From NCBI RefSeq assembly GCF_964199755.1, contig NC_133896.1, positions 83,419,815 through 83,483,814 of the forward strand: DNA of 64,000 bases. Reading direction: 5' to 3'. Origin of the DNA: Larus michahellis (lineage: Eukaryota; Chordata; Aves; Charadriiformes; Laridae). A program made the position numbers and the translations under genes. Of this stretch, positions 1-12,500 are shown piece by piece. Every line of letters starts with the position of its first letter. Within the stretch, counting starts at the first letter, position 1. The notes under the pieces were generated by a model. The model did not search any database, was not told the DNA's origin, and was given only the letters and a program-made list of their open reading frames with translations.

Positions 1-38
1 AGGTCCCTTCCAACCCTACCATTCTGTGATTCTGTGAG
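1..38 (+). repeat. CR1 LINE 3' end (cut by window edge)
   Basis: Begins 'aggtcccttccaaccctacc' and ends in 'attctgtgattctgtgag', the standard CR1 3' terminal block. The 5' part lies outside the window. The element is antisense to MOXD2. Confidence 0.85.
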
Positions 39-475
39 GTAAGCTATGTTCCATGTATGTGGACTTTCTGGATCACCCTAACTCCCTTTGTATGCATGAC
101 GTCTGGGGGACCTTCAGCACTATTTTATTCCTTATTCTGTCAAAAATGCCCTGCCATGGCATCACCCCCTAAGCAATGTTATATTACCAAGACGTGGGAG
201 TGTTTTTTCTCTTTGGAGAAGAATTTTAGCTTTTTTTTGAAAGTTAAGTGGTGACTAAATGTGTCTTGGATGGTTACTTGCAACTGCAGCCTAAGCGATA
301 GGACTTTACAGTTCAGGTAGTCCCTTTCAGGTCCTACAGCCAGGGATAAGGTATCAGCAATTGGTGTTACCCAAGGTTTTGTGTGTTGGGTCTATCTCTC
401 AGCTGTGCTTTACTTCTGGAACGTCAGAGCTGACTCCATTTTCCCAGCCACATATTGTTCAGAAGCGGGACTTAC
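39..475. other. MOXD2 intron 12 or 3' region
   Basis: No convincing terminal exon was found. One acceptor-like site (about 335, ctggctgtag on the minus strand) would give a six-residue tail and a stop, and an AATAAA lies on the minus strand at 124-129, so a very short terminal exon cannot be excluded. The family normally has a longer C-terminus. Confidence 0.35.
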
Positions 476-590
476 ATTAATGGTTTTAATCATGACTACT
501 TGATCCGCCTCCTTGGCTGCTTTCTCTGCAATTTTGACAGTCTCATTGTCCCAGTCAACAAAGTCCATGGCCATCATGCCTTCCAGTGCA
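476..590 (-). CDS. MOXD2: MOXD2 exon 12
   Basis: One base plus 38 codons (acceptor ctccccag|TGCACT after a long pyrimidine tract, donor ATTAAT|GTAAGT). It codes FVDWDNETVKIAEKAAKEAD then QVVMIKTIN. It ends in phase 0 at a strong donor, so translation continues in an exon further left. Confidence 0.85.
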
Positions 591-3500
591 CTGGGGAGAG
601 AGTAAGGGGCAATGGGGAGGTGGAGACGAGAAATGATGAGAAGATGGGGGGGGGAGGAAAAAGGAAAGGAAGGGGGAAAAACGATAAAGGAGAAGAGATT
701 GTTAAAGTATCACAGTTGATAGATTCCTGCAACAAGGCAGCTCAACTTGATAGATCCAGGTACCTGGCTCGCCCTTCCCTATCAGCAACATTTCATTTTC
801 ATTATTTTTTCCATTTAGCATTCTTCATAGCTACATTTTCCTCCGCTAGCTCCAGAAACGTCTTGACTCTGGACTCACTCTGAGGCCTCCTGCTTGAGTA
901 CACGCACAACATACAAAATGTCAGGGTAGCCCATGCAGCTGGAGATGTTGTTCCGAGGGTAGTAGAAGAGGAATGTGAGACACATCTCATTCATGGTGCT
1001 CGGCCCACCCTGCAAGACACAAGGATGACTCAAATGTCTGCTGAGACACAACAAGGAGACTATTTATCCTCAGGAAAGCACTCTTGTCGCAGCTCACAAA
1101 GACCCTGTGTGGTTAATAAAAAAGAATTTATGTCTTTGACAGAAACAGAGAATCAAAGTATCCTTTGACAAGAGTCTGATAAATAGGCTGCTCTGTAGTT
1201 TTATAGCTAAATCTACTTATCCTTTCCTTCAGGAATACTACCGTATTTGTATTTCAATCTACAAGACCCCCAAATCTGAATCTTTGGAAAGTTCAACTAA
1301 AACATTCAGGGAATCATCTGTGGCCTCCACATCAGAATTTTTCAGTGGATCCCTACTTTTGGAACAGGCCCAACCAAATCAGTGTTGCTCTCTGTGAATA
1401 TAAACTATAATCCTCTTTAGGTCAAATCTTAGTTTCTTACGCACATTTCTAAGTGCAATAACATCATTAACTCCTTTGCATGGCATAAGCTCTAAAATAA
1501 GTTATGAATCTTGAGTATGGCAATAATTGTTTAACAGTTAAGTTCTGCAAAACTGATGTCTGGTCTAAATAAGAAGAACCAAAATGAATGTCTTCATATT
1601 TTGAGAAGTCCAAATCAGGTCCAGGTTATGTAATTTTCTGTATTTGACATCTGTCTGTTCACTACATCCGAATGGTTGATGACTGAAAACTGACTTAGCT
1701 GCAAGTTTCACTACTTGCACTTGACATTTTGGGAAAGAGTTACGTTGTATAGTATTAGATGCAATATATCTTTGGGATCTGTTGGTAAGCCTCTAGTAGT
1801 AGGGTCTTGCTGCAGAGCTGGAGAGCAGCTGTGCAAGGCATGCCTCAGTACGTCTATGATACTGCATCTGGCACAAGAAGCCTTTACCAGGACTGCGCTT
1901 GCTGGTGGAATAGGGGTATGTCTGCCCAAAGGATTTTAATGGTGATAAAGGAATTTTAAAAGTAATGCAATATTTGTAGGTAGAAAAACAAACTTACAAA
2001 AGTAACCCCTGACCGATCCAGTGTCTGAAAGTTGCATTCGACCAGGATCTCATCCCCCTAGGGAACACAGTAGGTCACACCATCAGAGCCGTACAAGTAA
2101 AGCACACAAGACAATCTCTCGCAACACGGGCAACCAGGAAACTGTGTGAAATCAATGGGCCACAGCCTGAGATGGAATGAAGGACAGAATATGCCGACAT
2201 GCTCTGAGACCTCTGGTGCTCACCACTTCCCAGCCTGCCTGCCCAAGGCTACATCCCAGGGGAGGAACCTACTGGTTTGATTATAAGGATTTCCTTCATG
2301 TCCCGAATCTCCTGCAGTCTGAAGTCATACTTATTGTCCTCACAGATGATCCCCAGCTGCTCACCATTCCTGGGGAAGACAAGCAAGGGGATAAAGTTAT
2401 AATGTTTCCAGGGAGGGGTGTGGAATAACCCATTCCTGGATGAATTGAACAGAGCTGAGAAAAATCCCCTCCAGAAATCATGCCTGCTCTCTTTTGTACC
2501 TTAACTCACAGCATGTATTTCAGTGACAGTCAGTCCCAAACATACACTTGCAATTTCTCACCCAGCCCTCTTTGGTCTGGAGTCCAAATATGGACTTTTT
2601 ACTTGTCAGTAATCATTATGCCTTGAAACTTTCACCTTTCAGATAACAGTCTGGGATCCCAGAAGTAAGAACTCCAATACCTGCACTACAACACACTGCC
2701 CTAAAAAAAAAAAAAAAAAAACAACTCTCTGAACCTAGCAGAGTGGAGTTGTCAGGCTGTTTAGGACCTCCCTTGCAGATGCAGAAGTATCAAATGTGAA
2801 TTCTTCCTTCCTTGCTATTTCTACAGTGCTTTGTGATACTGCTACTTAGGTGGCCTCTGCTCTGCTTGAGCACTTCTTCTCCATCCACGTTACACGTCCT
2901 TAGATCTTGCTAAGTACATCCACAGCGCACACAGCAAGGTGCATCAGGGCACCCAGCCCACAACTCCTTGTGGTGCGCATGGCCAGGCTGTCCCAGCAGC
3001 TGCCGCACACCCTGCTTGCTTGTTGCAGGCTCGCTCTGTGACTGCTGGCAGCTCTGAGCAGGTGAACTGGTAGGCTCACAACATTCTCCAGCCACATCTC
3101 ATAGCAAAATGGGTTCAGGAGGGAGGAACCTGTCTTAGAGGCCAGCTTCACAAAAGTTCAAGTCAAGAAAAAAGATTTCCCATCATGTGACACATGGTTT
3201 ATATATACCATGCGACTTGCATAAAGCGTAGGAGCCAAAGCTATTGCTACTGTCTGGAATAAAATAGCTCTGGCTAAGTCACTCATACTGACTATGTGTG
3301 ACTTTTGGCCTGTGCTCGGGTATTCTGGATTTAACACCTGAAAAGGAGACAGGCCTACCCCTAAATTGCTATCAAAGATCACAATCTGCTATATTCTGCC
3401 AAGGTCAACCTCCAAAGAGTCCAGGGCCTCCACTAATTGGACGAGTGACTAGGAACATCATAGTTATCCTACACATTACAGGGGAAATCCCAGAAAAAAA

Positions 3501-6500
3501 ACAGTCACTGTGCCTGAATCATCTCCTTCCAGAAGGTGTTTCAAATGCTTGACCTTCTGCTCTCGAGCCTGTCTTTGAGATGGCTCCAGGACATGGTCCT
3601 AACATGGTGAAGTCTGTAAAGGTCCTTTATCAGATGTATGCTCATCCTAAGCAAACTGAACTGCTGCCTTAGTCCTCTCTAGACTGACCTCAGGTGATTC
3701 CTGGCAAAGAGACAGAACATTCCATTTTCTTCTGAGGCTTAAGGAAAACTCTACTGTATATATCACTCCCTGTTACTTGGAGCATGCACATGGAAGGTGC
3801 TAGCCAGCGAGATGGAGGGAGGCTCATTCCTCTTCTCTTGCTGCCTAGCATAGCAATCCAAGTGTCAGGTCAGTTTGGGCTGGAGACCACTAGCATTGAA
3901 ACTCAGGGATGGCTTTGAAGCCAATAGGTTTTATTGATGTCTGCTTTGCTCCTTTTCCCATTTTTCTGAGGTTGCCTTTGAAGGAGCTTCTAGTCTTTTG
4001 GTCCCATTTCTTGGCATACTGGGGAGTGGGTAGAGAGGCACAGGGCCAGGGTGTTTAAACCATGTTTGATTGTAGGGTGCCAGTTTCAGGATAACTGAGG
4101 AAGGCCATCTTCAAGGGCAGATGTGCAACTTTGGAACAACTTAGACTCTTCTGAATGATATTTCATATGAGCGCTTAGAAGCCAAACTAGACAACGTCTG
4201 CCCTGTTCATAACTCAGCTTTGCACTGGTTGTAGGGGGCCAGGCACTCTCCTGTCTCCCACAGCTTGCCTGCAGTGCAGTGCAGTTCAGGTTCGCTGCAG
4301 ACCTACGTGATCAACTTAGTATGTGTGGAGTTTCTGCTGGGTGAATCAGCACGTGAGGCAGTATGTGAGACAGTGCAGGTATCTGGGGATCTGGTGTCAG
4401 AGCACGGGCAGCTAAGGACCAGGCAATGCCAAAATTTCCCCTTGCCTTCTAGATGGAACTCACATCACATCCTAGAGTGTGCACCAGCAATGCCATGTAG
4501 ACAGGCAAGGAACTTGATCTTGAAGGTGTCACAGGGAGCACTCTAAGATTAGAGTGTCACTGTGACATCTCACTCACATGCTACTGCGACTACATTCATA
4601 TGCTAAATATCATAGGATCATGGATTGTTCTTTGGCTCACTGGCATGGACTAAGTGTCTGCCTCCCTGTAACTGTCTGCAGTGTGATGCTTGGCTTATGT
4701 TGGGTTATTCTGAAATTAGAAACCTAAGGAGAAGATAGGCCTTATACCTATACTACCAAGCACATGGACCTCTGTGATGTCTCTTTGGCCTACAGCGCAA
4801 TAATTTTTTAGTTCTGGGTTTTGTTTTGTTTTCAAATTCTGAAGTAGAGCTCAAATGCTATGCTGGAGACCGTGACTGGCTATTTTCATAGCTTGAAACT
4901 GAGAATGCATGCTTCATAGGCTGGGGTGTGATCAGAGAGCGCATAGGGGTGCTGAAGCTTTTAGTGTGGGAGAATGGTGGAGGAAACCAAACCCAGTGTA
5001 GTTTTGCCCATGCAAACTGGTACACTCAGTCCCCAGAACTGTGCCTGCGTAGCCTCAGCGTGAGTCTGGTGAACAGGACCAAGCTATGCAAGGGCACTGT
5101 CTAGCAGCTTAGTGTGGACAAGCAGTAGTCCAGTGCTTGAGCTCACTGCCTGGACCTGTTTTATTGAACAGGAGCCACAGTCCCAGTCTCATACTCTCTG
5201 CTCAGCTGACCCCTTTTTCCTGAGGAGCTGGTTCTTTATACTACAATTCAGACACTGCAGTCTCTTGCACTAACAGACAGATGAAGACTAACCTGGGAAC
5301 ATCATTCTCATCCACTCTAGCCAAAGAGGCAGGGACTGATCCTGTGACACAGGCAGCAATACTTCTCTTACCGGAAGTAAGTTTGCTTCTCTTACCAGTA
5401 TTGAGCAGCTTTCACTCCTCTGCCAGACAGGTGGGTGTGAAGCAAGTAGGCAAAAACATGCAGATCTGCAACCAGCATCCCATTCATCTGCAGTTCAAAA
5501 TGAAGTAGGTCAGAGCCTGGCAGTCACAGCTTAGCACTAAGTTTCAGGCCTGCCCATCAAGTCAAAAGCTTGATGGAACTTGTGTAATCGTCAGCTTCAC
5601 CTTTTTTTTTTTTTTTTAAGGGAAGTTTAAGGCTGTTTCTTCGTGTAGGTCAGTACTGATTGAAAGGTTGCCCTGGAGAGCCTTTCTGCAAATTGCTCTT
5701 CTGGCTTTAGATACTGTGGCATAGTTGTCTGAGTTTGTGATATCTCATGCTGGGTACTGTAACCATATCTTGCTATCAGATATGTGAAAAAACTAAGACA
5801 AGATACAGGAGAGGTAATAAGTTAAACATGCAGATACATGAACTCTAAGGAAGAGCAGGTAATAGAAAGAGTAAAAGCAGAAATTGTAAGATGCTGATCA
5901 ATGGGCCATTAAAAGAACCATCAAAATGTAAATGTTAAATGATTCAAAGAAAATATTTGAAAACTGATGAAAAGAAGAAAACCAAGATTACCTCAGGCCT
6001 CGTAAGAGGGAGCAAGCATATGGGTTGTTCAAGCGGGATTGTGGGCCTGTGTAAAATTTATGGGATGTTCTAAGTGGATTGTGGGAATGTGCAAAACTTA
6101 TTGTGGGATGCTTAGGGAAAAGGTCAAAGGTAGGGAAAGAGAGAAACAAACATGGGAAAATGAAGAGAGGAAGAGGAGAATCCAGTGGTACTTAAGCAGA
6201 CTGCTGGTCAATATGTTTGTCTGACCAAATCTGGTACCTGATCACTGCAATCTAGACTATCTTATTAAAACTCTGTTCCTAACTATTTTCTCTGTGAGTG
6301 CGCTCTGTATACTGCGTATATGCATGTGCCTGTGTTTTTGGGATGGGATGATCCACCAGGGAAGTTCAAGCTAGAAAGACCCAAGATGCAGGTCACAGAC
6401 TGCGTAAAAGGGCCCTGGACCAGGGCACAGATGCTAAAAGGACTTATGGTCTGCACCAGAAATCAGAGAGACCAACAAATATGATTACATATGGTAGCTG

Positions 6501-9500
6501 AGTGAGCGTGCTTATGGTTATGTTCCTCTAGTGAACTTTAAGCCTGATTAGTCAGAGAGGAGGAAGAGGATTGGGCCATTTGTGTTGTCCATATTCATGC
6601 CTGCATGGTGCCTGTAAAGATACTGTACTCCTATCTGTGTCAATCTGTTTGTGGCAGCTGAGTCTGCTCTCTGAGTGTGCATGTTTGTGTAGGGTGCGGG
6701 TTGTCTATATGTTTGGAGTTTTCCCCCAGCCGCAGCACCTGCTGGGCCTGGGAAAGGGGAAAGTGGCAACCTCACGTCTAGCAGTCCTGGAGGAACCTGC
6801 GAATCCTGTGGATCCCACAGTCCGCCAGAGCCGATTATTGTTAGCCCCCTCTTGGCTGTGATTTGCGGGATGTTAGATCTCCACTCTAGAACTATCTTCT
6901 TGACCTGAGAGAGAGCACTTACACCTGGTGTAGAAAGGTACTGCCTTCCTTCACCAGTACCACACACATATGGCAGGATAAAGGCCTCTTGCATGTCGTG
7001 GCGTAGACTCCCTTGGGGGTCTTGGGTAGCACTACATCCTTTGGGTTTTTTTTTCCCTTTCACTTAGATGGGGTGAACAGCTATTCAAGCCATGGTTCTG
7101 ACATGCTTACACAGCTCTGCTAACTCTTGGTCCGAACCTTGTGTCTCTGCTGAGCAGTTTCATTGGAATAGATATTAATTTTGTGGCATGCAGAAACGGA
7201 GGCTAAGATGGCACCCTGCACCAAATAGCTTTTGGACATGTCTAGAGCAAGATGAAAAACCAAAGCAGGAAAGATCAAGAAGGATTTCACATGGCTTTCC
7301 GCACACTCACTTCATCAAACTGGCTGGAATTACAAAGGCCATAGGATCTGTAGGATTCTGCTCCAGGAGGAATGAAATGCACAGGGAAAGTGAAGATGCC
7401 TGTTTGCAGAACCCCCACATCATATTTCCGTAGCTCCGGAGTATAGTAGATTCGTACCCCTGAGCTGTCGATCAAACCTGTAAAAGAAAAATGACCACTC
7501 TTTCAGCAATGACTCCAGAAACATCAGAAGCAGGGCCTGAAGCAACAACACATATAGTGTCTCTTTCCCAGTCACAGGCTGGGAGCAGGCACAGATTAAC
7601 AGGAAGGTCTAAGCCTTCCACCCTACCCCTGTGGTATGGTCCACTGTAATTTACAGTGTATTAAGTCATGCAAGGTGTACAGTTGCACAGATCTTCACTC
7701 ATAGCGCATCTGGATCCGGCCCCACTTACAGTTTCAGATGATTCCCATAAAATCACTCCACCCTTTGTTTCCCCTTCTGTGAAATGATAGCGTATACTGT
7801 GGTGGCATTCTTCATCACCACCACATAGGGACTGAGAGCTGGAGGTCACGGTAGAAGCTTGAGGTGGTATTATTAGGTTTTCAGGACTTTATCCAGACCA
7901 TTGGTACACCTATTTCTCCAACTGCCACTCTGTCCTTTCCTTTTTCCCCATAATGCCCACTTTTCCCTGACATTTTCCCTAACAGTCCCACTAGTATCAC
8001 AACAGGAAATGTGCTCAGCTTTTTCAATGGTAAGACGTGTCCAATCTAAGTAGATGTAACTACCTATGTTCCTAAAGTTAGTTTAAGTTCTTCCTGGGTG
8101 GGAGCCCAGTCCAGTTTCTTCTTACTGTCCTGAAGGCTGTACTGAGCGGCATACGGAAATGTTTCATGTAGAAGCTGGTTTCTAAGAAGCATGTAGGTGA
8201 GGTCTGAGGCTTCCATCTTGAGGCTGTTGTTTGTCAGACAACTGCCCAGCATTACCCACCTGGTAACAAGTCAAAATTGCTGTAATGGATTTCTAGTCGG
8301 ACATACTGAGGATCCCAAGGTGTCCCTATGGAAACTGCAGCTTCATCTGGAAATTGATAAGACTTGTGGAAAGAGGAAGAGGAGGAAAAAAGTTATATGA
8401 AGTAGTTAGTTTTTAACTCTTCTCTCTTGTTTCTTGATTGAAAACTTACAAAAAGAAAGTTTTTCATTTCTTTCATCTCTGAATATTTATTTAGACACTG
8501 ATAGAAATCAAAATATTGTCGGAAATTCTGCCAGTTCCATTTCTTTTCCTTCTGAATCAGAACAAGGAAGAATTTTCAAATTTTTTTTTTCATTTGCCCT
8601 TTTGATTGGTTTCATTTTTATTTTTATACTATATTTAGTAGGAAATGGTTATAGAATGTGTACACTCTTGCAGCGAATTTCATATCAGTATTGGCACTGC
8701 ATAATAGAAAATCTGAATAAAATTAGTGTAAGGGTTTTGTCTAAAACGTGTCTCCTTCCTCTCTTCTCCCCATGTACATGTATACTATAGGGATACAAAA
8801 TACATTTTGCTCTGAAAGGCAAAGTGACCATCACAAGATAGACGATAATATTTGTGCAGCACTGACTCGGCCACTCAGCCAGAAGCATCAATTTCACTGA
8901 ACTTTTAATTTTACTCTGCTGAAAAAAAAAAAAAAGCAGAAAGTAGGTACACTTCTTTCTGTTACACAAGACTAGCACAAGGAGAATTTTGTGAAATTAA
9001 TGGCAACATTATCAAAAGGTTGGAATGAAAGTCTTCTTATGTGACTTACAAGACTTGTTTAATGCAGGTATGATAATAACGTGCACACATATGCAGAGTA
9101 TCGAGAACTCCGTAGAAATCGACAGCACGACCTGATGCAGCAGAAGTAGAGTTGAATGGGGACAGTATGAGGAAAATCACCGGTTTGGCTGGCCCTGCAG
9201 CACTGTGGGGTCTTAATGGACAAGCTGATGAGAAGGTTACTACTGTTCATAACAAAAAAAATGGGGAAGGGAATGTGCCCTGCAGACTCACCTCTCCTCC
9301 AACAGCCCAGCCCACAAGCACCTGAGAGCACAGGGCAAAATCTGGATTGGCTCCATAGCAATCATCTATGCCACTGGGTAACACACTGGCATCGCCACAG
9401 GCATAAACAAGAATATGATGAACCAAGGATATATTGTGGGGTGTTATTACAGGTTCGAACTGTAACCAAAAGAAAGAGTGAAAAAAGTTACTGTCGACTC

Positions 9501-12500
9501 TAAAACATTTATTTCTCAGGCAACCAGAAAGAGCAGTTAAGCATACCTTAGGCGAACCGATACAATCTGATTCGCAAAATGGGTGGTAAACTGGATGATG
9601 ATTTATCAACTCATTTTGGTATGCACCCAGCAGAGTCCATTTGTCCAGAAACAATTTGAATCTTCCTCTAAAGCACCTCTCCTTAATCAGAATCACAGGG
9701 GTGTCTATTTGACCTGTTATGCTGGGAAGCGTGGTTCCAGACTAGAAATGTAAATAGTTTACCTCATATACCATTTTCTTGGCTGCAAAGCAACATAAGG
9801 GACCCTGATCTCAAGTTCACTATAATTCACTGCTCCTTCAGTTGTGCCAAAAGTACTATAATCAAGATAAATAAACCCCGCAAATAACCTGGAACTGCTC
9901 ATTAACCACCGAACTTTTTACCAGCACTGATGAGATCAGGCCTCAAAATCCTGATGTTACCCTGAGAGCTGACTAAAGCTCCTGAGTTTGTTCTGTAGGA
10001 TTAACTGTCATATTCTTCATTTTTCCAGTCCATGAAAATTCTTCGTTATGAAATTTTGCCTTATGCCATTTCAGTGGAACATCTGTTTTTAAACCTTCAA
10101 AACCCACAAAACTAAGAAGGGTTATTTGACCTTGAAGCAAAGTTATCTTAACTTGAGAAGTAAACTAATCTTGCTTTGGACAGTTCCTGTTTCTTTTTTT
10201 TTGCTCTTCTTTTTTGCATATTGAATCTTGAAAACATGACTGCAAAAATGTTAGGTTTGCTTTTTATACAAATATTCTTAGGAATTTCCAAGAGCAAAAG
10301 CAAAAGTCATTCCAAATATAGAAAATTCTGGAGGCTCCTTTTGCTCCCAAAGATACCAATAGGTAACATGGCCTGAGCTCACTGCGCTAAGACATCAGAC
10401 TTGTAGCAAGGTATTTTCAGGGGTGATGCACATGAAGACAAAGCTACTTCCAAAGCTAGAAACAAGACAGAGCTTATTTCCACACAAGCCAGACAAATTA
10501 GCTGGCTCATCCCAATGGCAGCGAAGGACAGATGGAATGCTCCCAAGTTTTTACTAAAATGCTGTAAAAGACAGCCTTGTGCACACAATTGAAGGAGTAA
10601 CTCTGTTCTGCCCTGTTTTTTCCACTGTGATACAACCTGCAAATTTACCTTGTAGATATGGTGTTTCTGATCGACCATGGGCAGCGGGATAAAGGTGCAG
10701 GCGTACTTGGTTTCTTCAAGTGGAACAGCAAACTGAAAAAGAGACAGACACGTGAGTCATCTGAAGGTTCCCCCGGCAACTCAGTAAAGCGCACAGGGAA
10801 CTGGAGAAGCCAAAGGGAGGCAGTGCAAGGAGAATGAGACCCAGAAGAGGAGGGGGCAGGAAGGATGATGCATTTAGCAAGCATTTGATTGTATTTTGGT
10901 TGCAACGAGTGACGTCAGGAAGATGAAACTGTGTTCTGGTGAAGCGCAAACACATTTGTCAGCTCTACCTGGTCTTGAATTCATTTTCTTTCAGATTTTT
11001 TCTGTATTTTTCCAAAAGGGAATTGCATTACTAATTTACGTATTGTAACATGAACTGAGCATAGGAAAGATCCATTCCTTCAATCAACATTTTTAATTGC
11101 CTGTTTTCTGGAGTCACAAGCACAACACATGATAGCGCTAATCCCACAAATCTTTACATAAAAATAGTGCCCCTCTTTACTATGGAATGTTGCCCATGCT
11201 GATCAGCAGATGCTGCTGTGTCTTGAGTGAGTGCTGACTGTGTGGGCTGATGCTGTTTAAAGAAGGAAGGTGTTAATGCAATACCACACTGAGCTGGTAC
11301 TTTTGGACTCCATTTGCCAAGGATGGCGCACGTACCACGAGGTGATGCTAATGGCGGGGCTCCAGCTCTCCTGGTTAGTCCTTACATCTGACACTGAGAT
11401 GCAGCATAAGTTAATACTGGAGGCAGCACACACAGTAGTGTACATTGCATTTTCTGAGCTCTTAGACAGACTTGCCACTGAGCATTCAAATGCTTTCCCA
11501 TTATTTCTTTCCTCTGTGATATTGTGGAATTCCCACAAAACAAAGATGAGAATCAGTAAATATCTTCAGTATATTATAGATATTTTTCTATGTGGATGGG
11601 ACAATAGACCTGTATACATACATGCCTGAGTTGTTAATTATATTGTAATTCAGTAGTACCACCACCTCTGTTTGACTCCTTAAACTCTAGTCAAGGGAAC
11701 AGACTACACCTTACAGCATTTTCCTAACAAATAAGCCCTTACCCTCCACACAGCAAGTCTTCCCAATTCATTCCTCCTCTTGCCAGTTCTATTTGTGTGT
11801 TTCCAAGATCAGTCATTTTTTGATCTGTGCCATCCAAACCTCCAGCATGGACATGATCAACTTTGCAAAGAAAGGCAGGAGGAAAATTTTCTAACATGCC
11901 AAGTAAAGCTCTTGCCCAATACTTACATTGTCCAGCCTCAGGTCATAGGTGAAGAATATTTTGGGGTCAGTTGAGTCAGATGGGGCTCTGTACCTCATCA
12001 AGAAAAGAGACTTGGAGAATCTTTGTCCTTTAAAGAATTGGACTGTGTCATCAGTACCAAAGGCAGTAACGAGGCGTGCTGTGTCCACCTGTAATGGGAG
12101 GGTTTCATTGGAAACTCTCCTTCTTTCCTTCCCATCAACCACACACACAGGTTCACCCCACAATCACATGCCTTGCACCACCACGTATGTATTAAAGTGC
12201 AACCCACATACTAACCATGTGCAATTAAAAATAATCTAAAATAATATCACTTTATGTATTTGGTATGTACCCAGACACTCAGACAATATGTCAGAACACA
12301 CAACACAAAGTAAGCAGTTTAATACACAGGATTTGTCTTGTCCAGATAGAAACACGAGCAAGCAGAGGCAGTTCATTTATCTGTATATACTATTAATGCC
12401 CTTTGGGAAACTTTTACTAAGAGATTTACACAAAGCTAAGAGAACTGTAGTCCCCTGATTCCCCATTAACAGCTACTGTTGAGCATGAATGTACTCAGTG

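Noticed and set aside
455-883. 142-codon plus-strand open frame
   Set aside because: It is the antisense shadow of MOXD2 exon 12 plus the purine-rich intron tract.
5488-5516. Extended form of MOXD2 exon 8 with an acceptor at gactgccag
   Set aside because: It fits only if exon 7 ended one base later; with the exon 7 donor GAA|GTGAGT, the ctgcag acceptor at 5488 gives the correct phase and the family's usual spacing.
6548-7063. 171-codon open frame on the minus strand
   Set aside because: Lies inside MOXD2 intron 7, has no recognisable domain and no splice sites that join in phase with exons 7 and 8.
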